In this document: in pieces, positions 33,089 through 45,767 of the stretch
Position numbering within the stretch: the first letter of the stretch is position 1
Layout of the letters: each line of letters begins with the position of its first letter
DNA from: Malus domestica
Taxonomy: Eukaryota > Streptophyta > Magnoliopsida > Rosales > Rosaceae
DNA: 64,000 bases
Reading direction: 5' to 3'
Assembly (NCBI RefSeq): GCF_042453785.1
Contig: NC_091675.1
Span: 756,501 to 820,500 of the forward strand
Made by a program: the position numbers and the translations under genes
The notes under the pieces: generated by a model
What the model was told of the DNA's origin: nothing
Databases searched by the model: none
What the model saw: the letters and a program-made list of their open reading frames with translations, nothing else

Positions 33089-35467
33089 TTACAATTATAT
33101 ATATTAATTCATATTCATAGATAGATATATATATTATTAAACTATACTTCAATTACATGAAGAGTAATGATCTTCTATAATTTTGCACGTGAAGGGTTAT
33201 TTCTTGGTTTCGTCCAGTCATTAATAACTTGATTATTTTTAGTTAATAGTTGGCAGAAACAACACTCGTAAGGAGTCCTATTGAAACCAAGAAATATAGG
33301 CATGCCCACCATCCAGATGAGAATAAATGAAGTTTTCCGCAAAAACCTGCTAGTGGAGAAAGACCTCCTAAGGATAAGAGACATAGGGCTAAAGAGAGAG
33401 CCAAAAAAGGATCCTTTGTGTATAATCATGCATAATCTCGAATGTTATCAGTTACGGTACGTAGACCAAATGATACAATGCAAGCAAAAGTTCCTAGATT
33501 CATGAAGATATAGAACAGCATGAACCACATTTTCATACGACCTTAGGTGACATTTAATGTGGACAACCACATTATTTGAATTAATCAGATTTTTAAATTT
33601 AGTTCATTATTTAATAAATTAATAATTAAGAAAAACTAGTTAATTAAATGATGATTGTGGTAAACGATGAGTCATTCTTCTTCCTTTCCTTGGGTTTTAC
33701 AAATTTTTCAAATGATGTGGCTATTCACATCAGATGCCACCTAAGTTAATATAGAAATGTGGTATAAAAATATGGTATGAATAACTTACTCTTACATGCA
33801 TGAAAGATAGCCTATTCAAATTGAGTACAGCTTCGAAGATCCTTCCTACGACTACACATATATAGTATTCTGTTTGAATATTTAACTGTAGTAAGTTTTT
33901 TTTTTTTTTTGTCGAAATAACTGCACGAGTATAATATAAAGATTTCTGCTCGACCTATTATTAATTCCAGGAAGGTTAATATTTTCATAATCTAATCACA
34001 TGGCACACGGGTTAAATTAGCATCTGTAAATTGAGAATTTTCTTACTTACTGTACTTCCATTGATGGTTTCTTTGTCTGGTATGAACATGAAATCGCTTT
34101 TCCCTTTTCTGGAAATCTATTGAAACACAATTTTCCAAGAAAAAAATGTTCTACGGAAAGCTGGTTAAAATAAAACGTACGTAAAAGGAGTTGTTGAAGA
34201 ATTATTGATAGTGAAAGTAGCCGACCTTACCCTAAACTCGTTGGAATTTTTCCATGCAATATTCAGACGAACAATGTGAACCATGGAATTTGGCCAGTTA
34301 AACTTAATTCGAAGGATTTGGATAAGAGAATATTCTCTAATTACAATCAAAGTCCAAAGGTGCCCTGAAGAATGACGTTCGTTCATCTCTTTTTCTTTCT
34401 TTTCTTCTTTTTAGAATGTTCCAAAGTAACTTCTTTTTTTTAATTTGCTTTTTCGGTGCGGATGTTGAAGTCTTTAGAGCAAAAGGGCGAGAACTGTCCT
34501 GAACTTTTGGGCCGTGAATGGCTCCTTTGTTTCTTCGCTTTTAATATTAACCGACACTGGCCACGTACTTTATAATTTTTGTCAAATTCCATTCCTTTTT
34601 CCTTCCTTCTTCCTCAAGAGATTACTCCTTAACCTTGTTTCTCGTTAGTTAATCATTATGGTCAACAAATTAATTACTGATTGAGACTGTATTCAACTTA
34701 ATTAAGCATAATAATAACCATTTGTGTGTGTTCTAATTGAAATTCTAATTTGATGTAACACAAATTATTAGCATATTTGGATTTAGCTAGCAAAGTTAGC
34801 TAGAACAAGTTTATCTTCTTTAGACACCCAAGTTTAAATATCTCTCTACCTATAGTTTAAATGAATAAGTGTAGAAATATCATTTAAATGAAAACAATGT
34901 AGCGCGTAGCAAACTGGATGAATATTTTGATAATTTTTTCTTAAAAATACGTCATGAATGAAACCAACCCGAAAAATCCGTTTCTAAACACTAACTCTCA
35001 ACTCAAATCGCTCGTGAAAGCATGATTTTAATATATAAAAGTAAGTCCTGGCAACTCAGATCGTGAAAGCATGAGTTCAAAGTTATTGACCAAATATAAT
35101 TTGAGTTGAAAGTTAATACTTTTTAATCTCGAGATACAACTCAGAGCAAGAAAGCATTGTAAATTACAACTCAGGGCAAGAAAGCATTATACCACTGTAG
35201 CCATTACAACCAAAACGCTAATCTTCTATTTATAGAATCCATGTGGATCATGATATCGTTAGTGCCAACTCTTTTCATAGCTTATTGGATGGATATATAC
35301 ACACGTATGACCCCCACACAAAAACCCTTTGATTTTATATTTGACCACAGAAAAATAAAAACCAAAAAACGCTTTGGCTTTCCGAAATATGAATAATACT
35401 GTTTTATTAAGAAAAAAGGAAGAAAGACATACAAATATGAAAATATCTTCCGCATAAATACTCAAGG

Positions 35468-37104
35468 TGTTTGGATCAAAACTTGAACTTTGGGCTCAAG
35501 AAAGGAGCTGGCCCAAAGGGATGCCTAGGGAAGAGCCCGGCCTAAGCCCAGCTGAAGCCCAGAAAGCAGGAAATGGCCTTTTCTGACTTGGTGCAGCTCA
35601 TGAGGACCACTTGCTTACCTACCCAAAGGCCAAGTGGTATAGACTGACCAGCTACACAGCCCATAAAGTACTTTATGGTGGCAGTACATGTAAAATAGCT
35701 GATGAGTCATCACCCTTCAAATCGCATTCGGGCAAGGTTGCTGCTACAGGAGACCAAGCCAAGTTGTCTATATAAGAAGAAAGAGAAACCAGGAATAAGG
35801 ACACTCAATCAAACAAACAAATGCAAACACAAACTCTGCTCAAAGCCAGATTTGCCTTCAAAACGAAGCTGTAGTCAGCCCAAGCCTTCATCCCTCTCGG
35901 GACAAGCCTTCATCCCTCGCGGGATAAACCTTCACTCAAACCCTTGTAATAGCTCTGCTACCTTGTTCAACCTTGCTGTAGTATCGATTCATCTTTTGTA
36001 AATCTCCCTCTCTAAAGCTTTCAGACCCTTGATAAACTACAAAGATATGAACCTACAAGACGACCAGGCTTGCCCGACAAGGTTAAACCTCGCCCAACCT
36101 TCTTTGTTTTTGTCTTTTCATTCATTAGCCTAGCAATATGTTGTATACTTCCAGTTATATTCAAGTTATTTCTAGCAAGATGACTATTAAAAGGCTTTCT
36201 CAGTACTTGGATCCGATTTGAATATATCTTCAGTGTTCAAACCAGATCCAAGTCCTAAGCCCTCAGGCATGTAAATCTAATTAGTTAAAAGTCATTGGCC
36301 TCAAGGCATAAAAAAGAACCTTATGTGGACTTAACCCATCCACGACAATCCTTGATAAACGAGAAGTCCGAAGTTACTTGGGGCGCAAGTAAATCGACCT
36401 ACCTATTAGTCTTATTTCTATTACATTATGATTATCATAGAACGCTTAAGCATGGGAAGGATTCTGATATGAAGCCTCAAGGCCTACACCTAAGGCCCCA
36501 CGAAGGCACCTATTTGGATTCATTCCGTTCTGCGGTCTAGAACGTTTGAGTATAAGAATGAACTCTAATGGGAAGCCTCAAAGCCTACATCTAAGGCCCT
36601 ACAAAGACACCTATTTGGGTTCATTCTACCTCTCGGACTCGGGTAATCAGAAGTATAATAGTTATAAGACTCATGCATTCACGAGAACAAATATGATGTG
36701 TTCGAGCACTGGTTTAGTTATTGATAGGAAGCCTCAAGGCCTAAACCTAAGGCCCCACAAAGGCACATGTTATAACTAACACGGTTTCTCAGGTATATAC
36801 ATATATACAACCAAAACTCGACATCCATTTCACATCTGCCATGCTGAAGATGGCAGTGGCACACCTGAGCACTTAAAAGTTAACCTTGATTGTGAGTCTC
36901 AAGGCCTACACCTAAGGCCCCACAAATGCACCTCTCAAAGTTAACTCTGTCCTTCTCTTTCAGCCTTGCCCGACGAGACTTGCCCGACAAAGCCCGACAG
37001 TGAAGCAGAAGCCCGACAACAGCCCTCAACCGGCGCCAACCTCCCGGGGAGTTGTGTGCTCGTCGGCCAGGAAACATCCCCGACGGAAATTCCTGACGCG
37101 AACA
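35468..37104 (+). repeat. 5' LTR of the gypsy element
   Basis: 1637 bp, TG...CA. A TATATAAG box lies at about 35769 (matched in the 3' LTR at about 43971). It contains four copies of a motif reading AGCCTCAAGGCCTACACCTA then AGGCCCCAC, at about 36472, 36572, 36729 and 36896. It also has an AAGCCTTCATCCCTC repeat of about 21 bp that is single in the 3' LTR. Confidence 0.92.
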
Positions 37105-37156
37105 TAGTTTTGGCACGCTCGGTGGGATTCCATTTGATCAGAAGATATATGTCAAA

Positions 37157-39229
37157 ATGCCAGAAGATTTGCAAACCACGTTGCTACAAATGTTGCAAAG
37201 ATTGGAGAAAGCTTCCATAGGCTCCAGAAAAGAAACAGACCTGGTTCCTCCCGAGGGAAAGAGACTTAAAACCAGCCCGCCAGAAGAGTTGGTGGTAGAC
37301 AAACCTGCAGTTCCCTTCTCAGAAGCCCCTGTAAATATGATCAATATGACATGGGTTGAGAAGGGAAAAGAAAGAATCACAAGGGAACCAGAGGAAGAAA
37401 GATTGGCTGAAAAACCTACTGAAGGGGTGATTAAATCGCCCGAATATCCAAAAGCAGCCATAATCAAGGGGATGGTTATGTGTAGTAAGTGCCAATGCGA
37501 GTGTGAGCTCGAAATTCCCCCGGCTGGAATCCTCATTGATCATGAAGTGATCAGGAGGAAGGAAGAAAATGAAAGGAGAAGAGCCCACGAAAAGATCAAG
37601 CAGGCTACGAAAAAGGACACTTCCCGAAGCGTTTTTCAACGATTAGGAGGTGATTCCCAACCCAAAGCTTTGTCAGAAGTATTTCGAAACCATGAAGCTT
37701 CTGAAGAGGCAAAAGATATGGAGGCCAAAATACGGAGGGGTACAGATCATCCTCAATATGGCCAGATGGGAAGGGAAATCAAGAGGATGGATGGGATAAC
37801 AAATCCTGTCATAAAAGGAAATCCTGCCCACCTCGGGCGAAAATGATACGTAGTCGGAAAGAACGGACAGCCTACCAAACAAATGGGAGCCTCCATGGTT
37901 AGGAGGGTTCAAAGGCAGCACAAAGCCTACATGAATTCCCTGAAGACCCCCGCAACATCTGAAGCCTCCAAAAATCAAAAATTGGAGAAAACATCATCTG
38001 GGGGAAATAGTCAACTCCGCTGGAGAAGTAAGAGAGATGCGGAAAAGGCCAATAGCAAGACGGAAGGCGAGGGGAATCACGTGCCGCATAGCCAACACCC
38101 TAGGAAGTATCGGATCTTGAGGAGAGCTCAAGAAGATCTGGTCATGGTGCCAACCCCCGGGTGGAAGCTAGAGCCCATTCGTGTTGGAGCTGTTTCATCT
38201 GAAAGGAGATCACCTTCTCTGCCATTGGTGGATCCTTTTGGTGAAGTTCCAAAGTAAACGCTGTATGCGGGCATGAATCAACAGGAAGGGGCACCAGAAC
38301 CACTACTTCCAGCCGATGCAATGGCCTGGTTGGATGAATTCATGGACCAGATTGGGGGCAATAAAGAAGATCTGCCCGAGCCTAGTAATTTTCATATCAA
38401 CATGGCGTATGTATTATCCGCCATGTTTGGTGCCAGACTTGACCAGCCCGCTACTATGGAGGATGATTACTTGACAACTGAGCCAATGATGGCACATGTC
38501 AATGTGGAGGTAGTCGAAGAAGGAGAATCGGGCAAGGCTGAATCCACTGAAGCGTCTAAAGATAGTCCTTTCAGGATTTACACAGACGAAATGGTGTTTA
38601 GCCGCCCGAACAGCTCGTTGGCCAATCGTCTGAAGCCCATATATGTTGTTGCTCATTTGGAAGGTGTGCCCTTCAAAAGAATTCTAATTGATGGGGGAGC
38701 AACTGCTAATGTGTTACCAGCCAAGCAAATGAGGAAAATGGGAAGAGGCACAGAGGATCTTATTCCCACAGACCTCACGGTCTCTAACTTCTCAGGCGCT
38801 ATCACCAAAACTCATGGGATATTGCCTTTAGAAGTGGATTTGGGATCTAAACAGATCATGCTGGCATTCTTTGTGGTGGACTGCACTTCCACTTATGGGG
38901 CCTTACTCGGAAGAGATTGGATCCACCAAAGTCTGGCCATACCCTCAACTCTTCATCAACAAGTGGCTGTTTACCATGAAGCGGGCACAGAAGGACCAGG
39001 CTTTTGGGAGATGGTAGAGGCCGAATCACGGCCATTTCTCCCCACAGCCAATGTTGCGGAAGCAAGTTTCTACAACCCCAACGTAGGAATCTTGAAATGT
39101 TCAGGAGCTGACGAGAACGGCCGCCCTACCAAGGTGACGGCCCAAAAGCTTTTGGAACAAGGAATGCTTCTTACTAGAGAGGAGTGGGATAGAACTTGTA
39201 TCCTCCCAAATCCCCTACACCATCAATGA
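37157..39229 (+). pseudogene. gag-like region and retropepsin of the gypsy element
   Basis: One frame interrupted by stops at 37844-37846 (TGA) and 38255-38257 (TAA) and ending at 39227-39229. It includes a Cys-containing, then charged Lys/Glu-rich segment (about 37480-37640). The protease active site is RILIDGGATANVLP at about 38672-38713, with Asp-Gly-Gly where many retropepsins have Asp-Ser/Thr-Gly; this variant is usual in plant Tat elements. I do not see a canonical capsid domain upstream, so the 5' part of gag may have been deleted or be very diverged. Confidence 0.75.
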
Positions 39230-42200
39230 CTGAACAAAAGAAGAAAGATCAGGTAATGGCAGTCAGATCCCTGATTAAAAGACTGTTGGTATATGGGAAG
39301 GGAAGAAGGCAAGAAAGGGAGCTCTTGGACAAGGAAGAGCAGGAATGGCAGGTGGGAACTTCAACCAGCCAGCATGAAAGGAAGGAGGAATCTTGCAGAG
39401 AAGAATTGGAAAGGGCCATTCAAATGGCCGAGTGCATTTATGACCTAGATGGGCCAGATGACTTGCCCGAGAGCCCGGAGCTTGTCAAATTTTTGTGTGC
39501 AGAACCTGATAAGCCACCACCAGAAGTCCAGGATCCTCTGGAAATTATTAATCTAGGGACAGAGAAGGATCCAAGACCAATACAAATTAGTGGTTTATTG
39601 GGGGTTGATGATCGGGCAAATATTATCTGCCTTTTGCAAGAATTCAAAGACTGTTTTGCTTGGCATTATACTGAGATGCCAGGTTTAGATTCAGCCTTGG
39701 TGGAACATAGAATGCCCATCAAGGAGGGATATAAACCTGTTAAGCAAGCACCACGAAGGATGTCAAATGAGATAGAAGAAAATGTCAAAGAGGAGATTGA
39801 AAGGCTAGTAAAAGCTGGCTTTATCAGACCAGCCAAATATGTGGAATGGTTGGCCATCATTGTACCCATTTTAAAAGCTATAACAAAAGCAGTACGATGT
39901 TGTGTGGATTACAGAAATATTAATGGCGCTACACCAAAAGATGAGTATCCCATGCCCATGGCCGATTTATCCATAGATGCAGTAGCAAAACATAAAGTCC
40001 TATCTTTTATGGATGGGAATGCTGGGTATGATCAGATAAAGATGGCTCCAGAAGATATACACAAAACAGCTTTTAGGTGTCCCGATCATGTGGGGGCATA
40101 TGAATATCTGGTCATGCCATTCGGGCTCAAGAACGCTGGTGCAACTTACTAAAGGGCAATGAATGCCATCTTTCACGATCTGATTGGCCAGAGCATGGAG
40201 GTATACATCGATGACATAGTGGTGAAGTCCAAGACAGAAGAACAGCATCTGGAAGATCTCAGACAAACATTAGCAAGGATGAAGATCCACAAATTAAAGA
40301 TGAATCCAAAGAAGTGCGCGTTTGGAGTAAGAGCAGGCAACTTCTTGGATTCCTGGTGCATCAAAGAGGTGTAGAAGTGGACAAGAACAAATCTCGAGCA
40401 ATAATGGAGTCACCTTCACCCACCAACAAGGTGCAACTCCAGAGGCTACTGGGCAAAATTAACTTCTTGAGGAGATTCATTGCTAATTTAGCAGGCAAGA
40501 TCCAGCCGCTGACTCATTTACTAAGATTGAAAGATAAAGAGAACTTCGAATGGGGACCACCACACCAACAGGCCTTTGACAACATCAAGGCCTATTTGAC
40601 TTCTCCACCAGTGTTGGTGCCACCTCAAAGGGGAAAACCCTTGAAGCTGTATATTTATGCCTCAAAAAAGTCAATCGGGAGTTTGCTAGCCCAAAATAAT
40701 GAAGGCAGGAAGGAGCAGGTAGTGTACTACCTCAGTAGAATTCTGACCGAGGTAGAGACAAGGTATTCCCCAATAGAAAGATTATGCTTGGCTTTATATT
40801 TCACTGCCAGTAAATTAAGGCATTACATGTTACCTTGTCACGTGCACATCATCGCCAAAACAGATGTGATAAAGTACATGTTGACAAAGCCAATGCTCAC
40901 AGGAAGGATTGGGAAATGGATTCTAGCATTATCAGAATTCAGTTTTCAGTACGTACCCCAAATGGCAGTCAAAGGCCAAGCAATTGCTGACTTCCTGGCC
41001 GAGCACCAAGAATCTCAAAGTGAGGTAATCAATATCCCAAGAAGCCTAGAGGTTACTAGCATTTGGATCCTGCCAAGAAAAGATATTTCGGGCAAAGAAG
41101 ATTGGGTCCAGCAAGAGATAAGAAGAGTAGCTAGTCTCTGGATCACTCATTGGAAGTTGTATTTCGATGGATCTCACACTCAGAAGGATTCAGGAGCGGG
41201 GATTGTAAATGTAAACCCTCAGGGGGTTTATCATTATTATTCATTTCTCCTGGACTACCAAGGAAATACTAATAATCGGGCAGAGTATGATGCCTTAATA
41301 ATTGGTCTGGAAATCTTGATGGATCTGGGGGCAGTAGAGGTAGAGGTCTTTGGGGATTCAGAGTTGGTAATAAACCAGTTAAATGGGGAGTTCAAGTGCA
41401 GACATATTACCATGGCGGGGTATTACTTGGCAGCTATGCAATTATTGAGTTTCTGGGATTCTGAGATATCGGTCAATCATGTTCCCAGGGGATCCAACTT
41501 AGCGGCCAACGAGATGGCACAACTAGCCTCAGGAGTGCCAATACAGGAGAGAAAATATGGGGTAGATGTCGAGATCCAAAGAAGAAACCTTTCTTCCATC
41601 TTAGAAAGGGGATTCAGTCTAGATATAATGGTGCTAGAAGCCGAGATAGAAGATTGGAGGTCACCTATCATTCATCATTTGAAGGATCCCTCTTCGCCTA
41701 CAAGCAAGAAGGATAGACAGCAAACAACCAAGTATGTCTTATGGGCGAAGAACTTGCTAAGGAAAACTCCAGATGGGTTACTGTTGAAATGCTTGGGCCA
41801 AGAAGAATCCATGAGGGTAATGGCCGAAATACATGAAGGAGTATGTGGAGCACATCAGGCTGGAACGAAGATGAGATGGTTACTTAAAAGGTATGGTTAT
41901 TTCTGGCCCGACATGGAAAGAGATTGCAAGTCTTATGCCCGAGGTTGTGAAGAATGTCAAAGGCACGGACCTCTCCAGCATGTGCCCTCGGTACCTTTAA
42001 ATCTAGTGGTCAAGCCTTGGCCCTTCAGAGGATGGGCGATGGACTTCATCGGGCAAATCTATCCAGCTTCTAGTAAAGGGCATACCTTCATAATTGTAGC
42101 AACGGATTATTTCACCAAGTAGGTGGAAGCATCAGCAGTAAAATCCACAACTTCAGCCACAGTCAAGAATTTCATTGAGACCAAGATTCTGTACAGATAT

Positions 42201-42938
42201 GGGGTGCCCGAAACTATAGTGACGGATCGTGGGCCATCTTTTATTTCAAAAGAAGTTGAGGAGTTTGCAAGTAAGTACAAAATAAAGATGATCCAGTCCA
42301 GTCCGTACTACCCTCAATCAAATGGCCAGGCAGAAGCCAGCAACAAGATCCTGGTCAACATTATCAAGAGAATGGTGATTGATAGTCCAGAAAAGTGGCA
42401 TGAAAACCTAGGGAACACTTTGTGGGCATACAGAACTTCCAAGAGGGCAGGAACATGGACAACTCCTTATACTTTAACTTTCGGGCAAGATGCAGTCCTC
42501 CCCGTGGAAATCAATGTAAGTTCTGTAAGAATTCAAAATCAATTTGGGTTGCATAGTGAAGAGTACATCGAAGCCATGTGTCAAGGAATTGAAGACTTGG
42601 ATGTAGCCTGAATTGAAGCTTTGAACCAGATTCAAGAGGCAAAGCAAGCCGTTGCCCGAGCTTATAACAAAAAGGTAAAGATGAAGTCTTTCAGGGAAGG
42701 GGATTTAGTCTGGAAGACAGCCCTCCCTCTAGGAGCTCAGCTCAGGGGCTTTGGAAAATGGAGCCCGACATGGGAAGGTCATTTCATTATTAATCGCGTT
42801 TTGGATAGAGGAGGATACTACTTGGCGGACCTTGAAGGAAACAGGCAGAAACATCCCATTAATGTTAAATTCTTAAAGAAATATTGTCCTACGTTGTGGG
42901 ATGTTAGAGATTGTTATGTTGAAGAGGATGCAAGGTAA
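39196..42938 (+). pseudogene. pol (RT, two RNase H domains, integrase) of the gypsy element
   Basis: Reverse transcriptase spans about 39800-40330 (FMDGNAGYDQI; active site YIDDIVVKS at about 40204). The first RNase H is near 40640-40830. The second, plant-type RNase H is near 41154-41510 (KLYFDGSHT, NNRAEYDALI, GDSELVINQ). The integrase HHCC finger is about 41830-41970, and its catalytic core has Asp in MDFIG (about 42043), Asp in VTDRGP (about 42224) and Glu in QAEASNK (about 42333). Breaks: TAA at 40150-40152, a frameshift near 40345, TAG at 42120-42122 and TGA at 42609-42611. The reading frame also changes between the protease and RT parts (overlap 39196-39229), which may or may not be natural. 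Confidence 0.85.
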
Positions 42939-43669
42939 AGCAAGCTTCGGGATATCAATGTGCAGTGTATATTTATCAATCATTCAAGAAGATGGAAAGA
43001 CAAGAGTTGCTGAGATAATGTATATTTCATTTCGACAAATTGATGAAATTTACAAAAGATTCAAAGCCGACGTATTACAATCAATTCTCTTTCTGGATGC
43101 AATGGTATCTTCAGCTGATTTTCCGATGTCTTCATGGATGGAACCCGATCAGGTGATCGGGTTGTGCGGCCAACATGAGCCTGGTAGAGGATCCTCAGAC
43201 AGGACCATCACCATAAGTGATGGTGAAGCCCGACTTATCACCGCAACAAGTAGGAAGATAAGCCTTCGAAAGGAAACCGCCTGACCAAGGGTGTTGGAGA
43301 TAGCGAGGTGTTCGACCAAGGGTGTTGGAGATAACAGTCATTTGATGAAAACCCTTTTTCTCACGAAAATGGGGTTTTAGGAAACCCCACTCAAAGCCTG
43401 AGAAACCCATTTCTCAATTTCTGAACGCTTGAGGAAGATGGAAGAGAAGGCCGAAGAGGATTTAATGGCTTGACAGAAGAGGTTCTGAGCCAGAATTTAT
43501 AGAGCCCCCAGAGGATAGTTCAAAGGTCGTGAGGAGAGCAAGGGGCATAGGGTTGCCTTCATCCTGTCTAGAAAACACAAAGTTCCAAAAGATTGATATA
43601 CACGCATGCGGATATTCAATCAATGATGGCGCCTAGGATTCCAACCTTAACATTAATTGAAGGAGGCAC

Positions 43670-45299
43670 TGTTTGGATCAAAACTTGAAATTTGGACTCA
43701 AGAAAGGAGCTGGCCCAAAGGGATGCCTAGGGAAGAGCCCGGCCTAAGCCCAACCGAAGCCCAAAAAGCAGGAAATGGCCTTTTCTGACTTGGTGCAGCT
43801 CATGAGGACCACTTGCTTACCTACCCAAAGGCCAAGTGGTATAGACTGACCAGCTACACAGCCCATAAAGTACTTTATGGTGGTAATACATGTAAAATAG
43901 TTGATGAGTCATCACCCTTCAAACCGCATTCGGGCAAGGTTGCTGCTATAGGAGACCAAGCCAAGTTGTCTATATAAGAAGAAAGAGAAACCAGGAATAA
44001 GGACACTCAATCAAACAAACAAATGCAAGCACAAACTCTGCTCAAAGCCAGATTTGCCTTCAAAACGAAGCTGTAGTCAGCCCAAGCCTTCATCCATCGC
44101 GAGATAAACCTTCACTCAAACCCTTGTAATAGCTCTGCTACCTTGTTCAACCTTGTTGTAGTATCGATTCATCTTTTGTAAATCTCTTTCTCTCTAAAGC
44201 TTTCAGACCCTTGATAAACTACAAAGATAGGAACCTATAAGACGACCAGGCTTGCCCGACAAGGTTAAACCTTGCCCGACCTTCTTTGTTTTTGTCTTTT
44301 CATTCATTAGCCTAGCAATATGTTGTATACTTCCAGTTATATTCAAGTTATTTCTAGCAAGATGACTATTAAAAGGCTTTCTCAGTACTTGGATCCGATT
44401 TGAATATATCTTCAGTGTTCAAACCAAATCCAAGTCCTAAGCCCTCGGGCATGTAAATCTAATTAGTTAAAAGTCCTTGGCCTCAAGGCATAAAAACGAA
44501 CCTTATGTGGACTTAACCCATCCACGACAATCCTTGATAAACGAGAAGTCCGAAGTTACTTGGGGCGCAAGTAAATCGACCTACCTATTAGTCTTATTTT
44601 ATTACATTATGATTATCATAGAACATTTAAGCATGGGAAGGATTCTGATAGGAAGCCTCAAGGCCTACACCTAAGGCCCCATGAAGGCACCTAGTTGGAT
44701 TCATTCCGTTCTGCGGTCTAGAACGTTTGAGTATAAGAACGAACTCTAATGGGAAGCCTCAAGGCCTACATCTAAGGCCCTACAAAGACACCTATTTGGG
44801 TTCATTCTACCTCTCGGACTCGGGTAATCAGAAGTATAATAGTTATAAGACTCATGCATTCACGAGAACAAATATGATGTGTTCGAGCACTGGTTTAGTT
44901 ATTGATAGGAAGCCTCAAGGCCTACACCTAAGGCCTCACAAAGGCACATGTTATAACTAACACGGTTTCTCAGGTATATACATATATACAACCAAAACTC
45001 GACATCCATTTCACATCTACCATGCTGAAGATGGCAGTGGCACGCCTGAGCACTTAAAAGTTAACCTTGATTGTGAGCCTCAAGGCCTACACCTAAGGCC
45101 CCACAAAGGCATCTCTCAAAGTTAACTATGTCCTTCTCTTTCAGCCTTGCCCAACAAGACTTGCCCGACGAGACTTACCCGACAAAGCCCGACAGTGAAG
45201 TAGAAGCCCGACAACAGCCCTCAACCGGCGCCAACCTCCCGGAGAGCTGTGTGCTCGTCGGCCAGAAAACATCCCCGACGGAAATTCCTAACGCGAACA
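43670..45299 (+). repeat. 3' LTR of the gypsy element
   Basis: 1630 bp, matching the 5' LTR end to end with scattered substitutions and a few small indels. It is preceded by a purine-rich tract and followed immediately by CAAGG. Confidence 0.92.
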
Positions 45300-45304
45300 C
45301 AAGG

Positions 45305-45726
45305 TCTCATGTAATCCAACTATTGGAGGTTTCCCACGAACACATCGGTCTAATCTGGTTCGTAGCCTCGTGTTTTGTTGCAGGCGTTAAAACATATCTA
45401 AATTCCTTTCTAATTAATTAAAATGTCTAAAGAGGGCCCTTGCCTCTCCAATTAAACTCATCAAAAACCATTCTTTATATGTACCTAACTCAAAATCATT
45501 AATTAATTCATTAAAGAGTAAACGAGTGAAGTTTGATTTGATTTGATTTTAAATCTTTTCCATAAAGTAGGGTTTTGTCCTTGACTAACAAACAGGTTGA
45601 AAAACTCACTAATACTAATTTAAAATGATTTAGGATATGTTATTAATTTTTTAAAATGTTGTTTAGAAAAGAACCCATCTCCAGTAGGATTGGTCTTGGA
45701 CGGTGTGAGAATTAGAAACAACATAC

Positions 45727-45767
<41 letters not shown>

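Larger units (their letters stand above)
30364..35467. other. Gene-free region between LOG and the LTR retrotransposon
   Basis: LOG promoter and leader, then repeats: MITE family B copy 2, another MITE-like foldback, two SINEs, and a 30-bp tandem duplication at 35135-35194. The remainder is AT-rich. Frames at 33175-33505 contain a basic stretch but no recognisable domain and are not called. Confidence 0.6.
35468..45299 (+). mobile_element. Ty3/gypsy LTR retrotransposon (Tat-type), complete but coding-dead
   Basis: Two direct LTRs (35468-37104 and 43670-45299) start TGTTTGG and end GCGAACA. They are flanked by the 5-bp target duplication CAAGG (35463-35467 and 45300-45304). The internal region encodes, in order, a gag-like C-terminal part, retropepsin, reverse transcriptase, RNase H, a second RNase H and integrase. 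That order with two RNase H domains indicates the Tat lineage of Ty3/gypsy. Several in-frame stops and a frameshift inactivate it. A TGG-starting putative primer site follows the 5' LTR at 37111, and a purine-rich tract (GAAGGAGG) lies just before the 3' LTR. LTR substitutions run at roughly 2-3% by eye in the part I compared, so the insertion is fairly young. Confidence 0.92.

Noticed and set aside
33175-33505. Overlapping 74- and 84-codon frames with basic residues
   Set aside because: No domain recognised; the two frames overlap on opposite strands and neither has gene context.
36295-36779. Short frames recurring at 44477-44960
   Set aside because: They lie inside the two LTRs and repeat because the LTRs do.
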